Source: an uncultured Roseovarius sp. (GTDB lineage Bacteria; Pseudomonadota; Alphaproteobacteria; Rhodobacterales; Rhodobacteraceae). Taken from it: a DNA stretch of 64,000 nucleotides. The stretch spans positions 1-64,000 of the forward strand of contig CANMBU010000002.1 of assembly GCA_947496175.1 (NCBI GenBank), read 5' to 3'. The translations under genes were made by a program, and so were the position numbers. Under the pieces are notes generated by a model. It was not told where the DNA came from. It ran no database searches and saw only the letters and a program-made list of their open reading frames with translations. Below are positions 40,813-49,959 of the stretch, piece after piece (the first letter of the stretch is position 1; each line of letters begins with the position of its first letter).

Positions 40813-42114
40813 ATGCCATTCGAAACTACAGCGCCGGCGCGTGAGAAAATTGCTATAATCGGCGCGGGGATCACCGGGCTTGGGGCTGCATGGCGCCTTT
40901 CGGATGTCCATGATGTTACGCTCTACGAAGCCGAGCCGCGATTGGGCGGGCATGCGCGTACCATTATGGCCGGTAAGAACGGTGATCAGCCAGTGGATAC
41001 CGGCTTCATTGTGTTCAACTACGCCAATTATCCCAACTTGGCGCAGCTCTTTGAAGAGCTTGACGTGCCGGTGGCCAAGTCAACAATGAGTTTTGGCGCT
41101 TCAGTACGCGGCGGCAGGATGGAATACGGTCTTGACGGCGCGCCCGCTTTCTTCGCTCAAAAGCGTAACGCTGTAAGCCCGAAGTTCTGGGGTATGCTGC
41201 GGGATATCTTTCGGTTTAATGCCAAGGCCACGCAACTGGCGGCCGCCAACGAGGATCTTACCATCGGTGAATTCCTGGACCGTTTGGGTATGGGGGTGTG
41301 GTTTCGAAACTACTACCTTTTGCCGCTCACCGGCGCGATCTGGTCAACGCCGACCGAAAAGATTCTCGACTTCCCTGCGCATGCCATGATCCGGTTCATG
41401 GAGAACCATGCGCTGCTCAACTACTCCGGTCAGCACCAGTGGTACACTGTTGCCGGAGGATCCCGCTCTTATGTAGACCGTTTGGAGACGGCACTCCTTG
41501 GACGCGGTGTCCGTCTGCGGCTGGGAGCGCCAATTTCAGGTGTGCGTCGCAAGACAACCTGCGTAGAGCTTCGAGCCGAAGGGGCAGAATGGGAGCTCTA
41601 TGATCATGTGATTTTTGCCACGCATGGTGATGACTCCCTGAAGATGCTCGCTGATGCGTCACCGCAAGAACAAGCAGCCTTGGGTGCGGTGAAGTATCAG
41701 GCTAACGATGTGGTGCTGCATTGCGATACGGCTGTTATGCCCAAGCGGCGTGCGGTCTGGTCGTCTTGGAACTACGCCGAGGCTCCGGCGCGGCGCGCGG
41801 GGCAGATTGATATCACGTATTGGATGAACAGCCTGCAGCCCATTCCGATGGATGACCTCCATTTCGTGACGCTGAATTCAGAGCGTCCAATCCGCGAAGA
41901 GCTGATCTATGACCAGACAGTGCTGCGCCATCCGATCTACGATCTGGAGATGTTGCAGGCGCAGGATGAAGTTCGGGCCTTCAACGGCACGCAAAACACA
42001 TGGTTCTGCGGGGCCTGGATGCGCAATGGATTTCATGAGGATGGGCTGGCCACAGGTCTTGAGGTTGCTGATGCTATCTTGGGGCAAGACACCATGGTCG
42101 TCGCAGCCGAATGA
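40813..42114 (+). CDS. FAD-dependent oxidoreductase of the RpoE operon (RSP1091-like)
   Basis: This 433-residue protein has FAD fold IAIIGAGITGLGAAWRLSDVHDVTLYEAEPRLGGHARTI and the segment DTGFIVFNYANYPNLAQLFEELDVP, with the C-terminal AWMRNGFHEDGLATGLEVADAIL, typical of the amine oxidase/desaturase-like group. The R. sphaeroides counterpart opens the RpoE-controlled operon RSP1091-1087; genes of that regulon are tied to the singlet-oxygen response and to furan fatty acid formation. I do not assign the exact step. ATG 40813 is preferred; the upstream frame crosses rpoE and both promoters. Confidence 0.85.
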   Translation: MPFETTAPAREKIAIIGAGITGLGAAWRLSDVHDVTLYEAEPRLGGHARTIMAGKNGDQPVDTGFIVFNYANYPNLAQLFEELDVPVAKSTMSFGASVRGGRMEYGLDGAPAFFAQKRNAVSPKFWGMLRDIFRFNAKATQLAAANEDLTIGEFLDRLGMGVWFRNYYLLPLTGAIWSTPTEKILDFPAHAMIRFMENHALLNYSGQHQWYTVAGGSRSYVDRLETALLGRGVRLRLGAPISGVRRKTTCVELRAEGAEWELYDHVIFATHGDDSLKMLADASPQEQAALGAVKYQANDVVLHCDTAVMPKRRAVWSSWNYAEAPARRAGQIDITYWMNSLQPIPMDDLHFVTLNSERPIREELIYDQTVLRHPIYDLEMLQAQDEVRAFNGTQNTWFCGAWMRNGFHEDGLATGLEVADAILGQDTMVVAAE

Positions 42115-42866
42115 GCAAAGTCGACCATATCGCGGGCCATACCTGGCATGGGCGCAAAGGCGGGATTGAGAACGCCTTTCGCTACAGCATTGATTACGTG
42201 CTGCTGGATGCAGAGGCACCTGTGCGCTCGTCCTGGGTCTTTGGGCGCAACCGATCGGGGCTCTTTTCGCTGCGCGACCGCGATCATGGCGGGGCACCGG
42301 GTGATGGGCACGGCGCAGCTTGGGTGCGCGATGTGTTGCAGGCACATGGGCTGCAAAGCCCCAAGCGGATCGAAATTCTCGCTCAGCCACGGGTGATGGG
42401 GCATATCTTTAACCCTGTCTCGTTCTGGCTGTGCTATGACGCCAAAGACGCGCTGCGCGTTGTGATCGCAGAAGTCAGCAACACCTATGGAGACCGGCAT
42501 TCATACCTCTGCCTGCGCGACGATCATGGCCCCATCGGGCCTGAGGACCGGCTGACCGCGGCCAAGATATTTCACGTCTCACCGTTTCAGGAAATCTCGG
42601 GCGGCTATCAGTTCCGCTTTGATATTCGGCCTGACCGGTTGGGCATCTTCATTGACCATACTGCTGGCAATGGCGGGGTGACGGCCACGCTGGTGGGTAA
42701 CCGCAAACCGCTGGGCATGCCAGGTGTCTTGCGCGCGCTCCTGCGTCGTCCGTTTGGGTCGCGGCGGGTGCTGGCGCTCATTCACTGGCAGGCGCTGAAG
42801 CTGTGGTGGAAAGGCGCGCGCTTCCGCAATCGCCCTGAGCCGCCGACGCAAGAGGTCAGCAGATGA
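42111..42866 (+). CDS. DUF1365 domain protein (RSP1090-like)
   Basis: This 251-residue protein of the DUF1365 family has the opening HIAGHTWHGRKGGIENAFRYSIDYVLLD, the block QPRVMGHIFNPVSFWLCYD and the C-terminal FGSRRVLALIHWQALKLWWKGARF. DUF1365 proteins regularly follow the FAD oxidoreductase and often a cyclopropane synthase in lipid-modification clusters. In R. sphaeroides the equivalent gene is needed for a full RpoE response to singlet oxygen. ATGA overlap with the gene before it and with the MFS gene after it. Confidence 0.9.
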   Translation: MSKVDHIAGHTWHGRKGGIENAFRYSIDYVLLDAEAPVRSSWVFGRNRSGLFSLRDRDHGGAPGDGHGAAWVRDVLQAHGLQSPKRIEILAQPRVMGHIFNPVSFWLCYDAKDALRVVIAEVSNTYGDRHSYLCLRDDHGPIGPEDRLTAAKIFHVSPFQEISGGYQFRFDIRPDRLGIFIDHTAGNGGVTATLVGNRKPLGMPGVLRALLRRPFGSRRVLALIHWQALKLWWKGARFRNRPEPPTQEVSR

Positions 42867-44116
42867 CACTTGCGCCCTCACCACGCCTTCCGGCCTTTGC
42901 GCTTTTTGGTGCCATGCTCGCGGCTGCAGGGCTGCCGCTTTACATGCATGCGCCCAAGTTTTTCGTGGACCAGTATGGCGTGTCCCTTGCCGCCTTGGGC
43001 GCGGTGCTGTTCGGGCTGAGGCTCTTTGACGTGGTTCAGGACCCGCTCTTGGGCAAACTCGCAGCAAAACTGCGGGCGCACCGTGGTCTTTCTGTTACCC
43101 TGGCTGTCGCGGTTATGACGTTTGGTATGGTCGGGATGTTCGCCGTCACAGCTCCGATTGCGCCGCTTTGGTGGTTCGCGATCATGCTCACGCTGGTGTT
43201 CACCGCGTTCAGTTACCTGACCATTTGCTTTTATGCGCAGGGTGTGGCGGTGGCCTCTGGCATCGGAGAGCAAGGCCACCTGAAGGTCGCGCGCTGGCGT
43301 GAAACCGGCGCGCTTCTCGGGATTTGCGCCGCCGCCGCAGCGCCGGTTTTACTGGGCGGCTACACCGGATTTGCCCTCGCTTTCGTCATTCTTGCGATCA
43401 CGGCTGTCTTGGCTATGGGGCGCGAATGGCAAGGTCGGGATGTGCCTCAATCAGAGCTTGGCGTTGTATTCGGCGATCCAGTGGCGCGACGCTTGCTTTT
43501 GGTGGCGCTCGCCAATTCCGCGCCCGTCGCGGTCAGCTCAACGCTGTTTCTCTTTTTCGTCGAAGACCGGCTTGGCCTTCCGGGCTGGGAAGGGCCATTC
43601 CTGTTGCTCTTCTTCCTCTTTGCGGCCTTTGCAGCTCCGTTCTGGAGCCGAGCGGCAGAGCGGTTTGGAACGCGGCCCGTTTTGATCTTTGGCATGATCC
43701 TGTCGATTGCAGCCTTCGCCTATGCACTGATGCTGGGAACTGGTGACTTGGTGCCATTTGCTGTGATCTGCGCGGCGTCAGGCATCGCGCTGGGCGCAGA
43801 TATGACGCTGCTTCCCGCGCTCTTCGCCAAACGCATGGAAGAGATTTCGCCCGGGGCCGCTGAAGGGTTCAGCCTTTGGTCCTTTGTCAGCAAAATGACT
43901 TTGGCTATCGCGGCTGTAGCGCTTTTACCGCTTCTGGAAACATCCGGCTACGTGCCAGGGCAAGTCAACGATCAGGCAGCGCTCTGGACGTTGTCACTAC
44001 TCTACGGGGCGGTGCCCTGTGTTTTGAAACTCGTCGCAATTGCACTGTTGGTGAGCACGCCTTCTGCCGCAATTCAAACCCCTTCAACCCCCTTGAACAA
44101 AAGGAGGCTTACGTGA
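42863..44116 (+). CDS. MFS transporter (RSP1089-like)
   Basis: This 417-residue membrane protein with about 12 helices is of the glycoside-pentoside-hexuronide/sugar-transporter-like MFS branch. Recognisable elements are LGAVLFGLRLFDVVQDPLLGKLA (RxxDxxxD/Q signature of helix 2-3 loop) and the second-half FGTRPVLIFGMILSIAAFAYA. It lies in the RpoE operon with ATGA overlap upstream and TGATG junction downstream. The substrate is unknown; movement of a lipid or oxidised product is plausible from context only. Confidence 0.87.
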   Translation: MTLAPSPRLPAFALFGAMLAAAGLPLYMHAPKFFVDQYGVSLAALGAVLFGLRLFDVVQDPLLGKLAAKLRAHRGLSVTLAVAVMTFGMVGMFAVTAPIAPLWWFAIMLTLVFTAFSYLTICFYAQGVAVASGIGEQGHLKVARWRETGALLGICAAAAAPVLLGGYTGFALAFVILAITAVLAMGREWQGRDVPQSELGVVFGDPVARRLLLVALANSAPVAVSSTLFLFFVEDRLGLPGWEGPFLLLFFLFAAFAAPFWSRAAERFGTRPVLIFGMILSIAAFAYALMLGTGDLVPFAVICAASGIALGADMTLLPALFAKRMEEISPGAAEGFSLWSFVSKMTLAIAAVALLPLLETSGYVPGQVNDQAALWTLSLLYGAVPCVLKLVAIALLVSTPSAAIQTPSTPLNKRRLT

Positions 44117-44676
44117 TGTCTGCACTGTATATCGGGATCGGTGCCAGTCTGATCCTAATCCTAATGTATTTTAAGAAACGATTTGCCAGTTTCTCTGCGC
44201 AAACACTCAGTGACTATGAGGGGTCCGGTCCAGAGATGGATCTTCGGACACATCTCAATGGTCCGATCCGCTGCGAGGGTATCATCTATGGCCCTCTGGG
44301 TCGGGTGACGTCACGCTTTTCAGCGGATTTTCACGCCAACTGGAACGGAAACAAAGGTGTCATGAAAGAGCATTTCCGCTATGACAGCGGCAACACGCAA
44401 GACCGTGAATGGCGGCTTGAGCTTGGGAATGACGGCGCGATCAAGGCGGATGCCGATGACCTGGTGGGTGAGGGCACAGGTCAGCAGTCCGGCTCAAGCG
44501 TAAAGCTCAACTACAACATTCGCCTGCCGAAAGAGGCGGGTGGTCACGTGCTGAATGTGGTAGACTGGATGTATCTGACGCCAGGTGGCACAATTGTGAA
44601 TCGCAGTCAGTTCCGTAAATTCGGTATCAAGGTCGCAGAACTGGTGGCGACAATGCAAAGGTTAGACGCGGCGTGA
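44116..44676 (+). CDS. DUF3833 family protein (RSP1088-like)
   Basis: This 186-residue protein has one N-terminal membrane helix (residues 3-18) and a beta-rich domain with the family pattern FSAQTLSDYEGSGPEMDLRTHLNGPIRCEGIIYGPLGRVTSRFSADF and the late VVDWMYLTPGGTIVNRSQFRKFGIKVAEL. DUF3833 is found almost only in this kind of operon. ATG 44116 lies behind AGGAGG, one base overlapping the MFS stop. A lipocalin-like role in lipid handling is possible but unproven. Confidence 0.85.
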   Translation: MSALYIGIGASLILILMYFKKRFASFSAQTLSDYEGSGPEMDLRTHLNGPIRCEGIIYGPLGRVTSRFSADFHANWNGNKGVMKEHFRYDSGNTQDREWRLELGNDGAIKADADDLVGEGTGQQSGSSVKLNYNIRLPKEAGGHVLNVVDWMYLTPGGTIVNRSQFRKFGIKVAELVATMQRLDAA

Positions 44677-45407
44677 CAGAGTTAAGCGGCAAACGGTATT
44701 GGCTGGTCGGGGCAAGTGAGGGTCTTGGCGCTGCGTTGGCTGCGAAACTGAGTGCAGTGGGGGCCGATGTTGTTCTGTCGGCCCGAAATGCCGAGCGTCT
44801 GGCCGAAGTGGCCGCAGGTCTGCCACGCCCAGCCGATATTGTGCCGGTGGATATCGCCGATGATGCCAGTGTCGCAGAGGCGGCCAAGGCCGTGGGCGAC
44901 ATTGACGGTGTGGTTCTTTTGGCCGGTGTGTACTGGCCCATGCCAGCAACGGAATGGAAGCCGGAAGACGCCGTCAAAATGGCGGACATCAATTTCACGG
45001 GGTTCATTCGCGTGCTAGGTCACGTCGTGCCGCAGATGGTGGAAAAAGACGCAGGTCACATCGTGATCACCGGATCCCTCTCTGGCTTTCGCGGGTTGCC
45101 CGGGGCCATTGGCTATGGAGCTTCCAAGGCCGGGGTGATGTCCTTGGCTGAAAGCATGCGCGCGGATTTACGCAAAACCGGCGTGCGTGTGCAACTGGCC
45201 AATCCCGGCTTCATCAAAACGCGTCTCACAGACAAAAACGAGTTCAAAATGCCGTTTCTTATGACGCCAGAAGAAGCGGCACAGGAGATGCTCGAACTGA
45301 TGTTCGATGAGGATGCATTTGACCGCCATTTCCCGCGCGTCTTCTCCTGGATGTTCCGTTTGTCCCGTTTCATGCCCAACTGGCTCTACTACCGCCTATT
45401 TGCGTGA
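44673..45407 (+). CDS. short-chain dehydrogenase/reductase (RSP1087-like)
   Basis: This 244-residue classical SDR has cofactor loop LVGASEGLGAALAAKLSAVGA, NAEx-type stretch VLLAGVYWP, catalytic serine in ITGSLSGFRG and the Y-x-x-x-K pair in AIGYGASKAGVMSLAE. The C-terminus MFRLSRFMPNWLYYRLF is hydrophobic and basic, suggesting membrane contact. It starts with GTG in a GTGA overlap and ends the five-gene RpoE operon. It should oxidise or reduce a lipid-derived hydroxyl or carbonyl. Confidence 0.9.
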   Translation: MTELSGKRYWLVGASEGLGAALAAKLSAVGADVVLSARNAERLAEVAAGLPRPADIVPVDIADDASVAEAAKAVGDIDGVVLLAGVYWPMPATEWKPEDAVKMADINFTGFIRVLGHVVPQMVEKDAGHIVITGSLSGFRGLPGAIGYGASKAGVMSLAESMRADLRKTGVRVQLANPGFIKTRLTDKNEFKMPFLMTPEEAAQEMLELMFDEDAFDRHFPRVFSWMFRLSRFMPNWLYYRLFA

Positions 45408-45474
45408 GATCAAAGACGCGCCCGCCGTTTCCGACGAGTCTGCTATAAGGAGTCGCGGAACGGGAGGGCCGTAC

Positions 45475-45801
45475 ATGCTTGACATCAGTACACATAAAAT
45501 AGCGCAAATTATTCTCATGTCGCGCGAGTTGGATCGCGCAGAAGGAGAACTTCGCGCCTTTATCGAGGGTCTGACCGAAGAGGAGCAGATCAGTCTTGTG
45601 GCCGTGATGTGGATCGGCAGAGGAAGCTTTGGGCCGGATGAACTGGGCGAAGCGTTGCAGACGGCCTCTTCAGAGGCGTCCACTCCGACAGCGGACTACA
45701 TGCTGGGGACACCCCATATGTCGGACCATCTGGAAAACGGTCTGGATGAATTGGGCATCTCCGTTGTCGATGACGAAGACGATCTCGTGCGCGGTGGCTG
45801 A
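45475..45801 (+). CDS. DUF3775 domain protein
   Basis: This 108-residue acidic protein was recognised as DUF3775 from ELRAFIEGLTEEEQISLVAVMWIGRGSF and the late YMLGTPHMSDHLENGLDELGISV. It has no membrane segment. GGGAGGG precedes ATG 45475. It lies 67 bases after the SDR gene on the same strand and may be read through from the RpoE operon or from its own promoter. The function is unknown. Confidence 0.88.
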   Translation: MLDISTHKIAQIILMSRELDRAEGELRAFIEGLTEEEQISLVAVMWIGRGSFGPDELGEALQTASSEASTPTADYMLGTPHMSDHLENGLDELGISVVDDEDDLVRGG

Positions 45802-45877
45802 GGTCTTTTGACTGGCGGCCTTGGCGCAAACGACATCAATGCTTAAAGAGCGGATGTGATGCCAAAAGGACAGTCTC

Positions 45878-46636
45878 ATGCCGCGCTTTTCAGCCAATCT
45901 AGGGTTCCTCTGGGCCGAGCTTGACCTGCCGGACGCCATCCGTGCTGCAGGTAAGGCGGGTTTTGATGCGGTGGAGTGCCATTGGCCCTACAATATCGAT
46001 CCTGCTGCGATAGATGCGGCTTTGCGCGAAACCGGGTTGCCGATGCTCGGCCTGAATACCCGGCGCGGGAACGTCGCGGTCGGCGAAAATGGATTGGCGG
46101 CATTGACTGGCAGAGAAAGGGACGCGCGCTCAGCAATTGATGAGGCATTTGACTATGCCGAGGCTATCGATGCGCATGCGGTACATGTGATGGCAGGGGT
46201 GGCCTGTGGCACGGACGCGCGGACAACTTTCCTGAGCAATTTGCAATATGCCTCAGATCGTGCAGGACGTCGCACCGTGCTTATCGAGCCGTTGAACGCC
46301 CATGATGCGCCGGGCTACTTCCTTCGCTCGACGGAACAAGCCTGTGCACTCATCGCAGAGCTCGGTGCGCCGAACCTGAAGCTGATGTTTGATTTTTACC
46401 ATGTGGGACGCACCGAGGGCGACGTGATCGCACGGCTTGAAGCGTGCTTTAGCTATGTTGGGCATATTCAGTTTGCCGCCATCCCGAACAGGGGCGCGCC
46501 GGATCAGGGAACTCTGGACTACCAAGAGGTTTTTCGCACCGTTGATGCCTTGGGATGGACCCGTCCGCTGGGAGCAGAGTATCGTCCACACGGGGCTACC
46601 GGGTCTTCTCTGGGGTGGATGACGACCCTGCGGTAA
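45878..46636 (+). CDS. hyi: hydroxypyruvate isomerase family TIM-barrel protein
   Basis: This 252-residue protein has the Hyi pattern: RFSANLGFLWAELDLPDAIRAAGKAGFDAVECHWPY at the start, the first metal/catalytic glutamate in VLIEPLNAHDAPGYFL, LKLMFDFYHVGRTEGD and the second glutamate in PLGAEYRPHG. The reaction is hydroxypyruvate to tartronate semialdehyde, part of glyoxylate or purine-derived carbon use; related enzymes act on other 2-keto sugars (OtnI). No glyoxylate carboligase is adjacent, so the substrate is open. AAAAGGA precedes the ATG. Confidence 0.88.
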   Translation: MPRFSANLGFLWAELDLPDAIRAAGKAGFDAVECHWPYNIDPAAIDAALRETGLPMLGLNTRRGNVAVGENGLAALTGRERDARSAIDEAFDYAEAIDAHAVHVMAGVACGTDARTTFLSNLQYASDRAGRRTVLIEPLNAHDAPGYFLRSTEQACALIAELGAPNLKLMFDFYHVGRTEGDVIARLEACFSYVGHIQFAAIPNRGAPDQGTLDYQEVFRTVDALGWTRPLGAEYRPHGATGSSLGWMTTLR

Positions 46637-46729
46637 CCAAATTTTGTTTATTTGGCACTTTCCGCAGCGCTGACAAATCACTGCAAGCAGCCTATTCTAA
46701 TGGTACCTTGAGTAATGTGAGAGGTCACG

Positions 46730-47203
46730 ATGAACGACCCAGAAAAGTCTTCTATTTTATCTCGCCGGGCAGTGCTTGGTCTTGGGGCAATAGGCGCTGT
46801 GGGGCTGACCGCCGCAGGATGGATCACGTTTTCCCGTCCAAGTTTCGCCGGACAGGCCCTGAGCGTGAGCGAGGCGCATAGGGCAGCCACGGGTGGTCAG
46901 GTGTTTCTGATCGATATCCGGCGACCGGATGAATGGCAAAACACGGGCGTCGGCGAAGGCGCGCATCCTATCGACATGCGCCGTAAGGACTTCGTTGAGG
47001 CCCTTGATCAGGTGACAGGAGGCGACAAATCTGCGCCTGTGGCACTCATCTGCGCGCGCGGTGTGCGATCAGCGCGGCTCAGCAACCGTTTGACGGAGGC
47101 GGGTTACTCCAACATCATCGATGTGCCCGAAGGGATGCTTGGATCATCTGCGGGCCCCGGATGGATAAAATCCGGTTTGCCTTTGCGTGAGTTCGAAGGC
47201 TGA
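46730..47203 (+). CDS. exported rhodanese-like protein with twin-arginine signal
   Basis: This 157-residue protein has an N-terminal twin-arginine-type leader SRRAVLGLGAIGAVGLTAAGW and one rhodanese domain with VFLIDIRRPDEWQNTGV and the active-site loop LICARGVRSARLSNRLTEAGY, cysteine in CARGVRS. It would act in the periplasm or be anchored by the uncleaved leader. The secreted esterase gene starts 5 bases after its stop, so the two form a small operon. Physiological sulfur acceptor unknown. Confidence 0.88.
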   Translation: MNDPEKSSILSRRAVLGLGAIGAVGLTAAGWITFSRPSFAGQALSVSEAHRAATGGQVFLIDIRRPDEWQNTGVGEGAHPIDMRRKDFVEALDQVTGGDKSAPVALICARGVRSARLSNRLTEAGYSNIIDVPEGMLGSSAGPGWIKSGLPLREFEG

Positions 47204-47208
47204 AACCG

Positions 47209-48033
47209 GTGCGCGTAACTCTAGCGAGCGCAGCCGTGGCGTTTACAATGGCGGCGGGCACGGCACACGCCTCGTGCGGTCCTGAACCAGTGGCCTGCGA
47301 AATTCAGAGCGGATCTTATCACATTAAGCTGCCCGAAACGCCGGGTGATGACATGCCAGTGGTTGTCTTCTTGCATGGCTTTGGCGGCAGTGGACAAGGC
47401 GCAATATCGCGTGACGTTATGGTCGAGCCGCTGCGCGCACGCGGCTATGCCGTGATTGCTCCGAACGGAGTGCCACGCGCAGAAGGCCGTCCGGCGAGCT
47501 GGACGTTTTATCCGGGTTGGTCGGGCCGGGATGAGGCGGCGTTTCTGAAAGATGTTGTCGATGATGCCGCCGAACGTTTTGGCACAAGCGCGGATACTGT
47601 ACTTTTGTCAGGGTTTTCCGCAGGCGGGTTCATGGTGAACTATCTGGCCTGCGATGCGCCGGATACCTTCAGCGCCTATGCTCCCGTATCGGGTGGTTTC
47701 TGGCGGCCTCACCCTGTGGAATGCAACGGGCCTGTAAAGCTCTTTCACACCCATGGCTGGTCGGATGGCACTGTTCCACTTGAAGGTCGCAAGCTGGCAG
47801 GCGGGCGATTTCAGCAGGGGGATATCTTTGCCGGGCTGGAAATCTGGCGCGCGGCAAACCAGTGCTCTGATGAAAAGCCGACAGGTTTTGGCCGCGATGG
47901 AAACTTCATGCTGCGCGTATGGGGCAATTGTGCCGAGGGCGGTGCGCTTGAAATGGCGCTGTTCCCAGGTGGTCACACTGTGCCCGAAGGATGGGCAGAT
48001 CTTGCGTTAGATTGGTTTGAGGGTCTCGACTAA
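47209..48033 (+). CDS. secreted alpha/beta hydrolase of the PHB depolymerase/feruloyl esterase (LpqC) type
   Basis: This 274-residue protein starts at GTG 47209 and has a signal peptide (cleavage after AHA, near residue 22). The fold elements are VVVFLHGFGGSGQ (oxyanion region), nucleophile elbow LLSGFSAGGFMVNYLAC, aspartate loop THGWSDGTVP and catalytic histidine FPGGHTVP. The pattern fits LpqC/poly(3-hydroxybutyrate) depolymerase-like esterases that act on extracellular esters. Several cysteines near the ends could form disulfides. The natural substrate is unknown. Confidence 0.87.
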   Translation: MRVTLASAAVAFTMAAGTAHASCGPEPVACEIQSGSYHIKLPETPGDDMPVVVFLHGFGGSGQGAISRDVMVEPLRARGYAVIAPNGVPRAEGRPASWTFYPGWSGRDEAAFLKDVVDDAAERFGTSADTVLLSGFSAGGFMVNYLACDAPDTFSAYAPVSGGFWRPHPVECNGPVKLFHTHGWSDGTVPLEGRKLAGGRFQQGDIFAGLEIWRAANQCSDEKPTGFGRDGNFMLRVWGNCAEGGALEMALFPGGHTVPEGWADLALDWFEGLD

Positions 48034-48034
48034 G

Positions 48035-48076
48035 GCGTTTCGCGGTAAACCACCCGAACAGATGATCTCCAAACGC
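48035..48076. repeat. 42-bp dispersed palindromic repeat, family B copy 3 (diverged)
   Basis: It starts GCGTTTCGCGGTAAACC and ends GATGATCTCCAAACGC: same length, same ends and same AGATGATC block as the copies at 13273 and 13562. It lies between the convergent esterase and opgH genes, one base after the esterase stop. Confidence 0.8.
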
Positions 48077-48085
48077 ATGAGACAC

Positions 48086-49957
48086 TTACTCTGCTGCGGT
48101 CGCGCGCGAGTCACCGTCAAGCGTTGTCTTCAGTTCTTTGCGATAGTGCCGAGCGGCTTTTGTGATCTGCGGCTCGCGCCACATCTCCCGCGTGCCCATG
48201 AGCCGTGACACCAGCCCGCGAAGGGACACGCCGCTGAGTGCTGAGAGCGGTACGGCAAGAACAAGGCTGATTGCGATGGGCAAAAGCCAGAGCGAAACAA
48301 GACCAGCGGCCATCCCCGCAATCAGCGCGGCACCGCTGAGGGTTTCGAGCGCATGGCAAATGACGAGTGTCCGAAGCCCGTAACGCCCGCCATTGCGCAG
48401 TTGAGGGGTCCAACCCTTTTGGATGCCAAACATCGTTCGGAAGACCGCAATCATCTGTTGCACCATGAGGATTGGCGCATAGGCAACGGACAGGATCAGT
48501 TCAGAGAAGAACGACAATACAAACCGCCCCGGTCCGCCATAATCGGCAAACCGCGTGCGGGTCAGTGGGATGGCCAGAATGCCCATGAGCTTGGGCGCTA
48601 GCAGGAGCGAATACATCAAGGCGATAATAAGCACATGACGTTCTTCGGTCATCTCAGGCCAGGTCGGCATCAGTGGATTGTCCGGCGAGAAATAGGTCAG
48701 CACCGACGCGTCACTGCCACGACCCATCAGCGCCCACATCACCAGAAGAGCAAACCAGATGGGCGACGCCAGATAGCTCATTGCGCCATGGAACATGTGG
48801 AAGCGCGAGGCAGGACGCAGGCCACGGGTCGTGAGAAGGCGCAGGTGCTGCAGGTTGCCCTGACACCAGCGTCGGTCGCGCAGGATGTGGTCAATGAGCG
48901 TAGGGGGTGTCTCTTCATATGACCCACGAATACGCGGTTGGACACGCACGCTCCATCCAGCGCGACGCAGAAGACCTGCTTCGACAAAATCATGGCTCAT
49001 GATGAGTTTGTCTTCACGTCCTGAAAGCGACCGCATCAGCGGCAGGCCCGCTGATGACGCAAAGGCGCGGGTGCGGATGATCGCATTGTGGCCCCAGTAG
49101 TTGCCCTCCTGACCCGTCCAGCGGGCGAGACCCTCAGAAAGCGCTGAGCCGTAGACACCATTGGCAAACTGCTGCATCCGCGAGAATACGGTCTGTGCGC
49201 CGATAAGCTGGGGACAGCTTTGAATAAGGCCCGCGCCGGGATCGCTTGCCATGGCATCTGAGAGACGCGCGATGGCGCGTCCGGTCATCAGACTGTCTGC
49301 ATCAAGAACCAGCATCGCAGGCCAGTCCGCGCCCCAGCGAGTGACCCAATCTGCAATGTTGCCGACCTTGCGACCTGTATTCATCTCGCGGCGGCGGTAG
49401 TAGATTTGCAGACCTGGCGACAATGTAGCCTGCAAGGCAAGTACGCTGTCCTGTTCGGCCTGGGCAATCTCAGGGTCTTGCGTGTCGCTGAGAATGAACA
49501 TTGCATACTCATGCCGCCCCCCATACGCGCGCAGCTCTTCCAGCATGGAGCGCGCGTTGCCCAGCACATACCAAGGCACTTCATTATAGATGGGCATCAG
49601 GAGCGCAACTTTCAGGCGCTCGCTTGTCTGGGTGCGCGGCATGGTGCGTGTGAGCGAGCCAAGTCCGAGACCCACAGTGCTCACTGTCAGGCACAGCCAG
49701 AAGAAGTTGAACGCCATCAACGTCAACAGGATTCCCTCAACGGTGTTGAGGCCATCCAGGCCAAACCAGCTCCACATAAACCAGCCGAAGCCGAACGTTG
49801 CCAAAATAGCAGGGATAAAGACGATGGCACGCCACAGCACCACCTTGTTATCCGAAAGCTGTGCCGGTGCCTTGGGATCTTCGTAGAAGACATCAAAATT
49901 CTGCGCTGGCATTTCCAGCGGGGCTTCGGGCGGCATGATATGTAGACTGTGGCTCAT
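48086..49957 (-). CDS. opgH: glucans biosynthesis glucosyltransferase OpgH (MdoH)
   Basis: This 623-residue polytopic inner-membrane GT2 glycosyltransferase makes the beta-1,2-linked backbone of osmoregulated periplasmic glucans from UDP-glucose and passes it to the periplasm. Visible motifs are MPIYNEVPWYVLG, the catalytic aspartates in SDTQDPEI and VLDADSLMTG, and the Q/RxxRW box DRRWCQGNLQHLRLL, with membrane segments at the N-terminus (two) and in the last third. ATG 49957 lies 2 bases after the opgG stop. It is the last gene of opgCGH. Confidence 0.95.
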   Translation of the reverse strand: MSHSLHIMPPEAPLEMPAQNFDVFYEDPKAPAQLSDNKVVLWRAIVFIPAILATFGFGWFMWSWFGLDGLNTVEGILLTLMAFNFFWLCLTVSTVGLGLGSLTRTMPRTQTSERLKVALLMPIYNEVPWYVLGNARSMLEELRAYGGRHEYAMFILSDTQDPEIAQAEQDSVLALQATLSPGLQIYYRRREMNTGRKVGNIADWVTRWGADWPAMLVLDADSLMTGRAIARLSDAMASDPGAGLIQSCPQLIGAQTVFSRMQQFANGVYGSALSEGLARWTGQEGNYWGHNAIIRTRAFASSAGLPLMRSLSGREDKLIMSHDFVEAGLLRRAGWSVRVQPRIRGSYEETPPTLIDHILRDRRWCQGNLQHLRLLTTRGLRPASRFHMFHGAMSYLASPIWFALLVMWALMGRGSDASVLTYFSPDNPLMPTWPEMTEERHVLIIALMYSLLLAPKLMGILAIPLTRTRFADYGGPGRFVLSFFSELILSVAYAPILMVQQMIAVFRTMFGIQKGWTPQLRNGGRYGLRTLVICHALETLSGAALIAGMAAGLVSLWLLPIAISLVLAVPLSALSGVSLRGLVSRLMGTREMWREPQITKAARHYRKELKTTLDGDSRATAAE

Positions 49958-49959
49958 TC

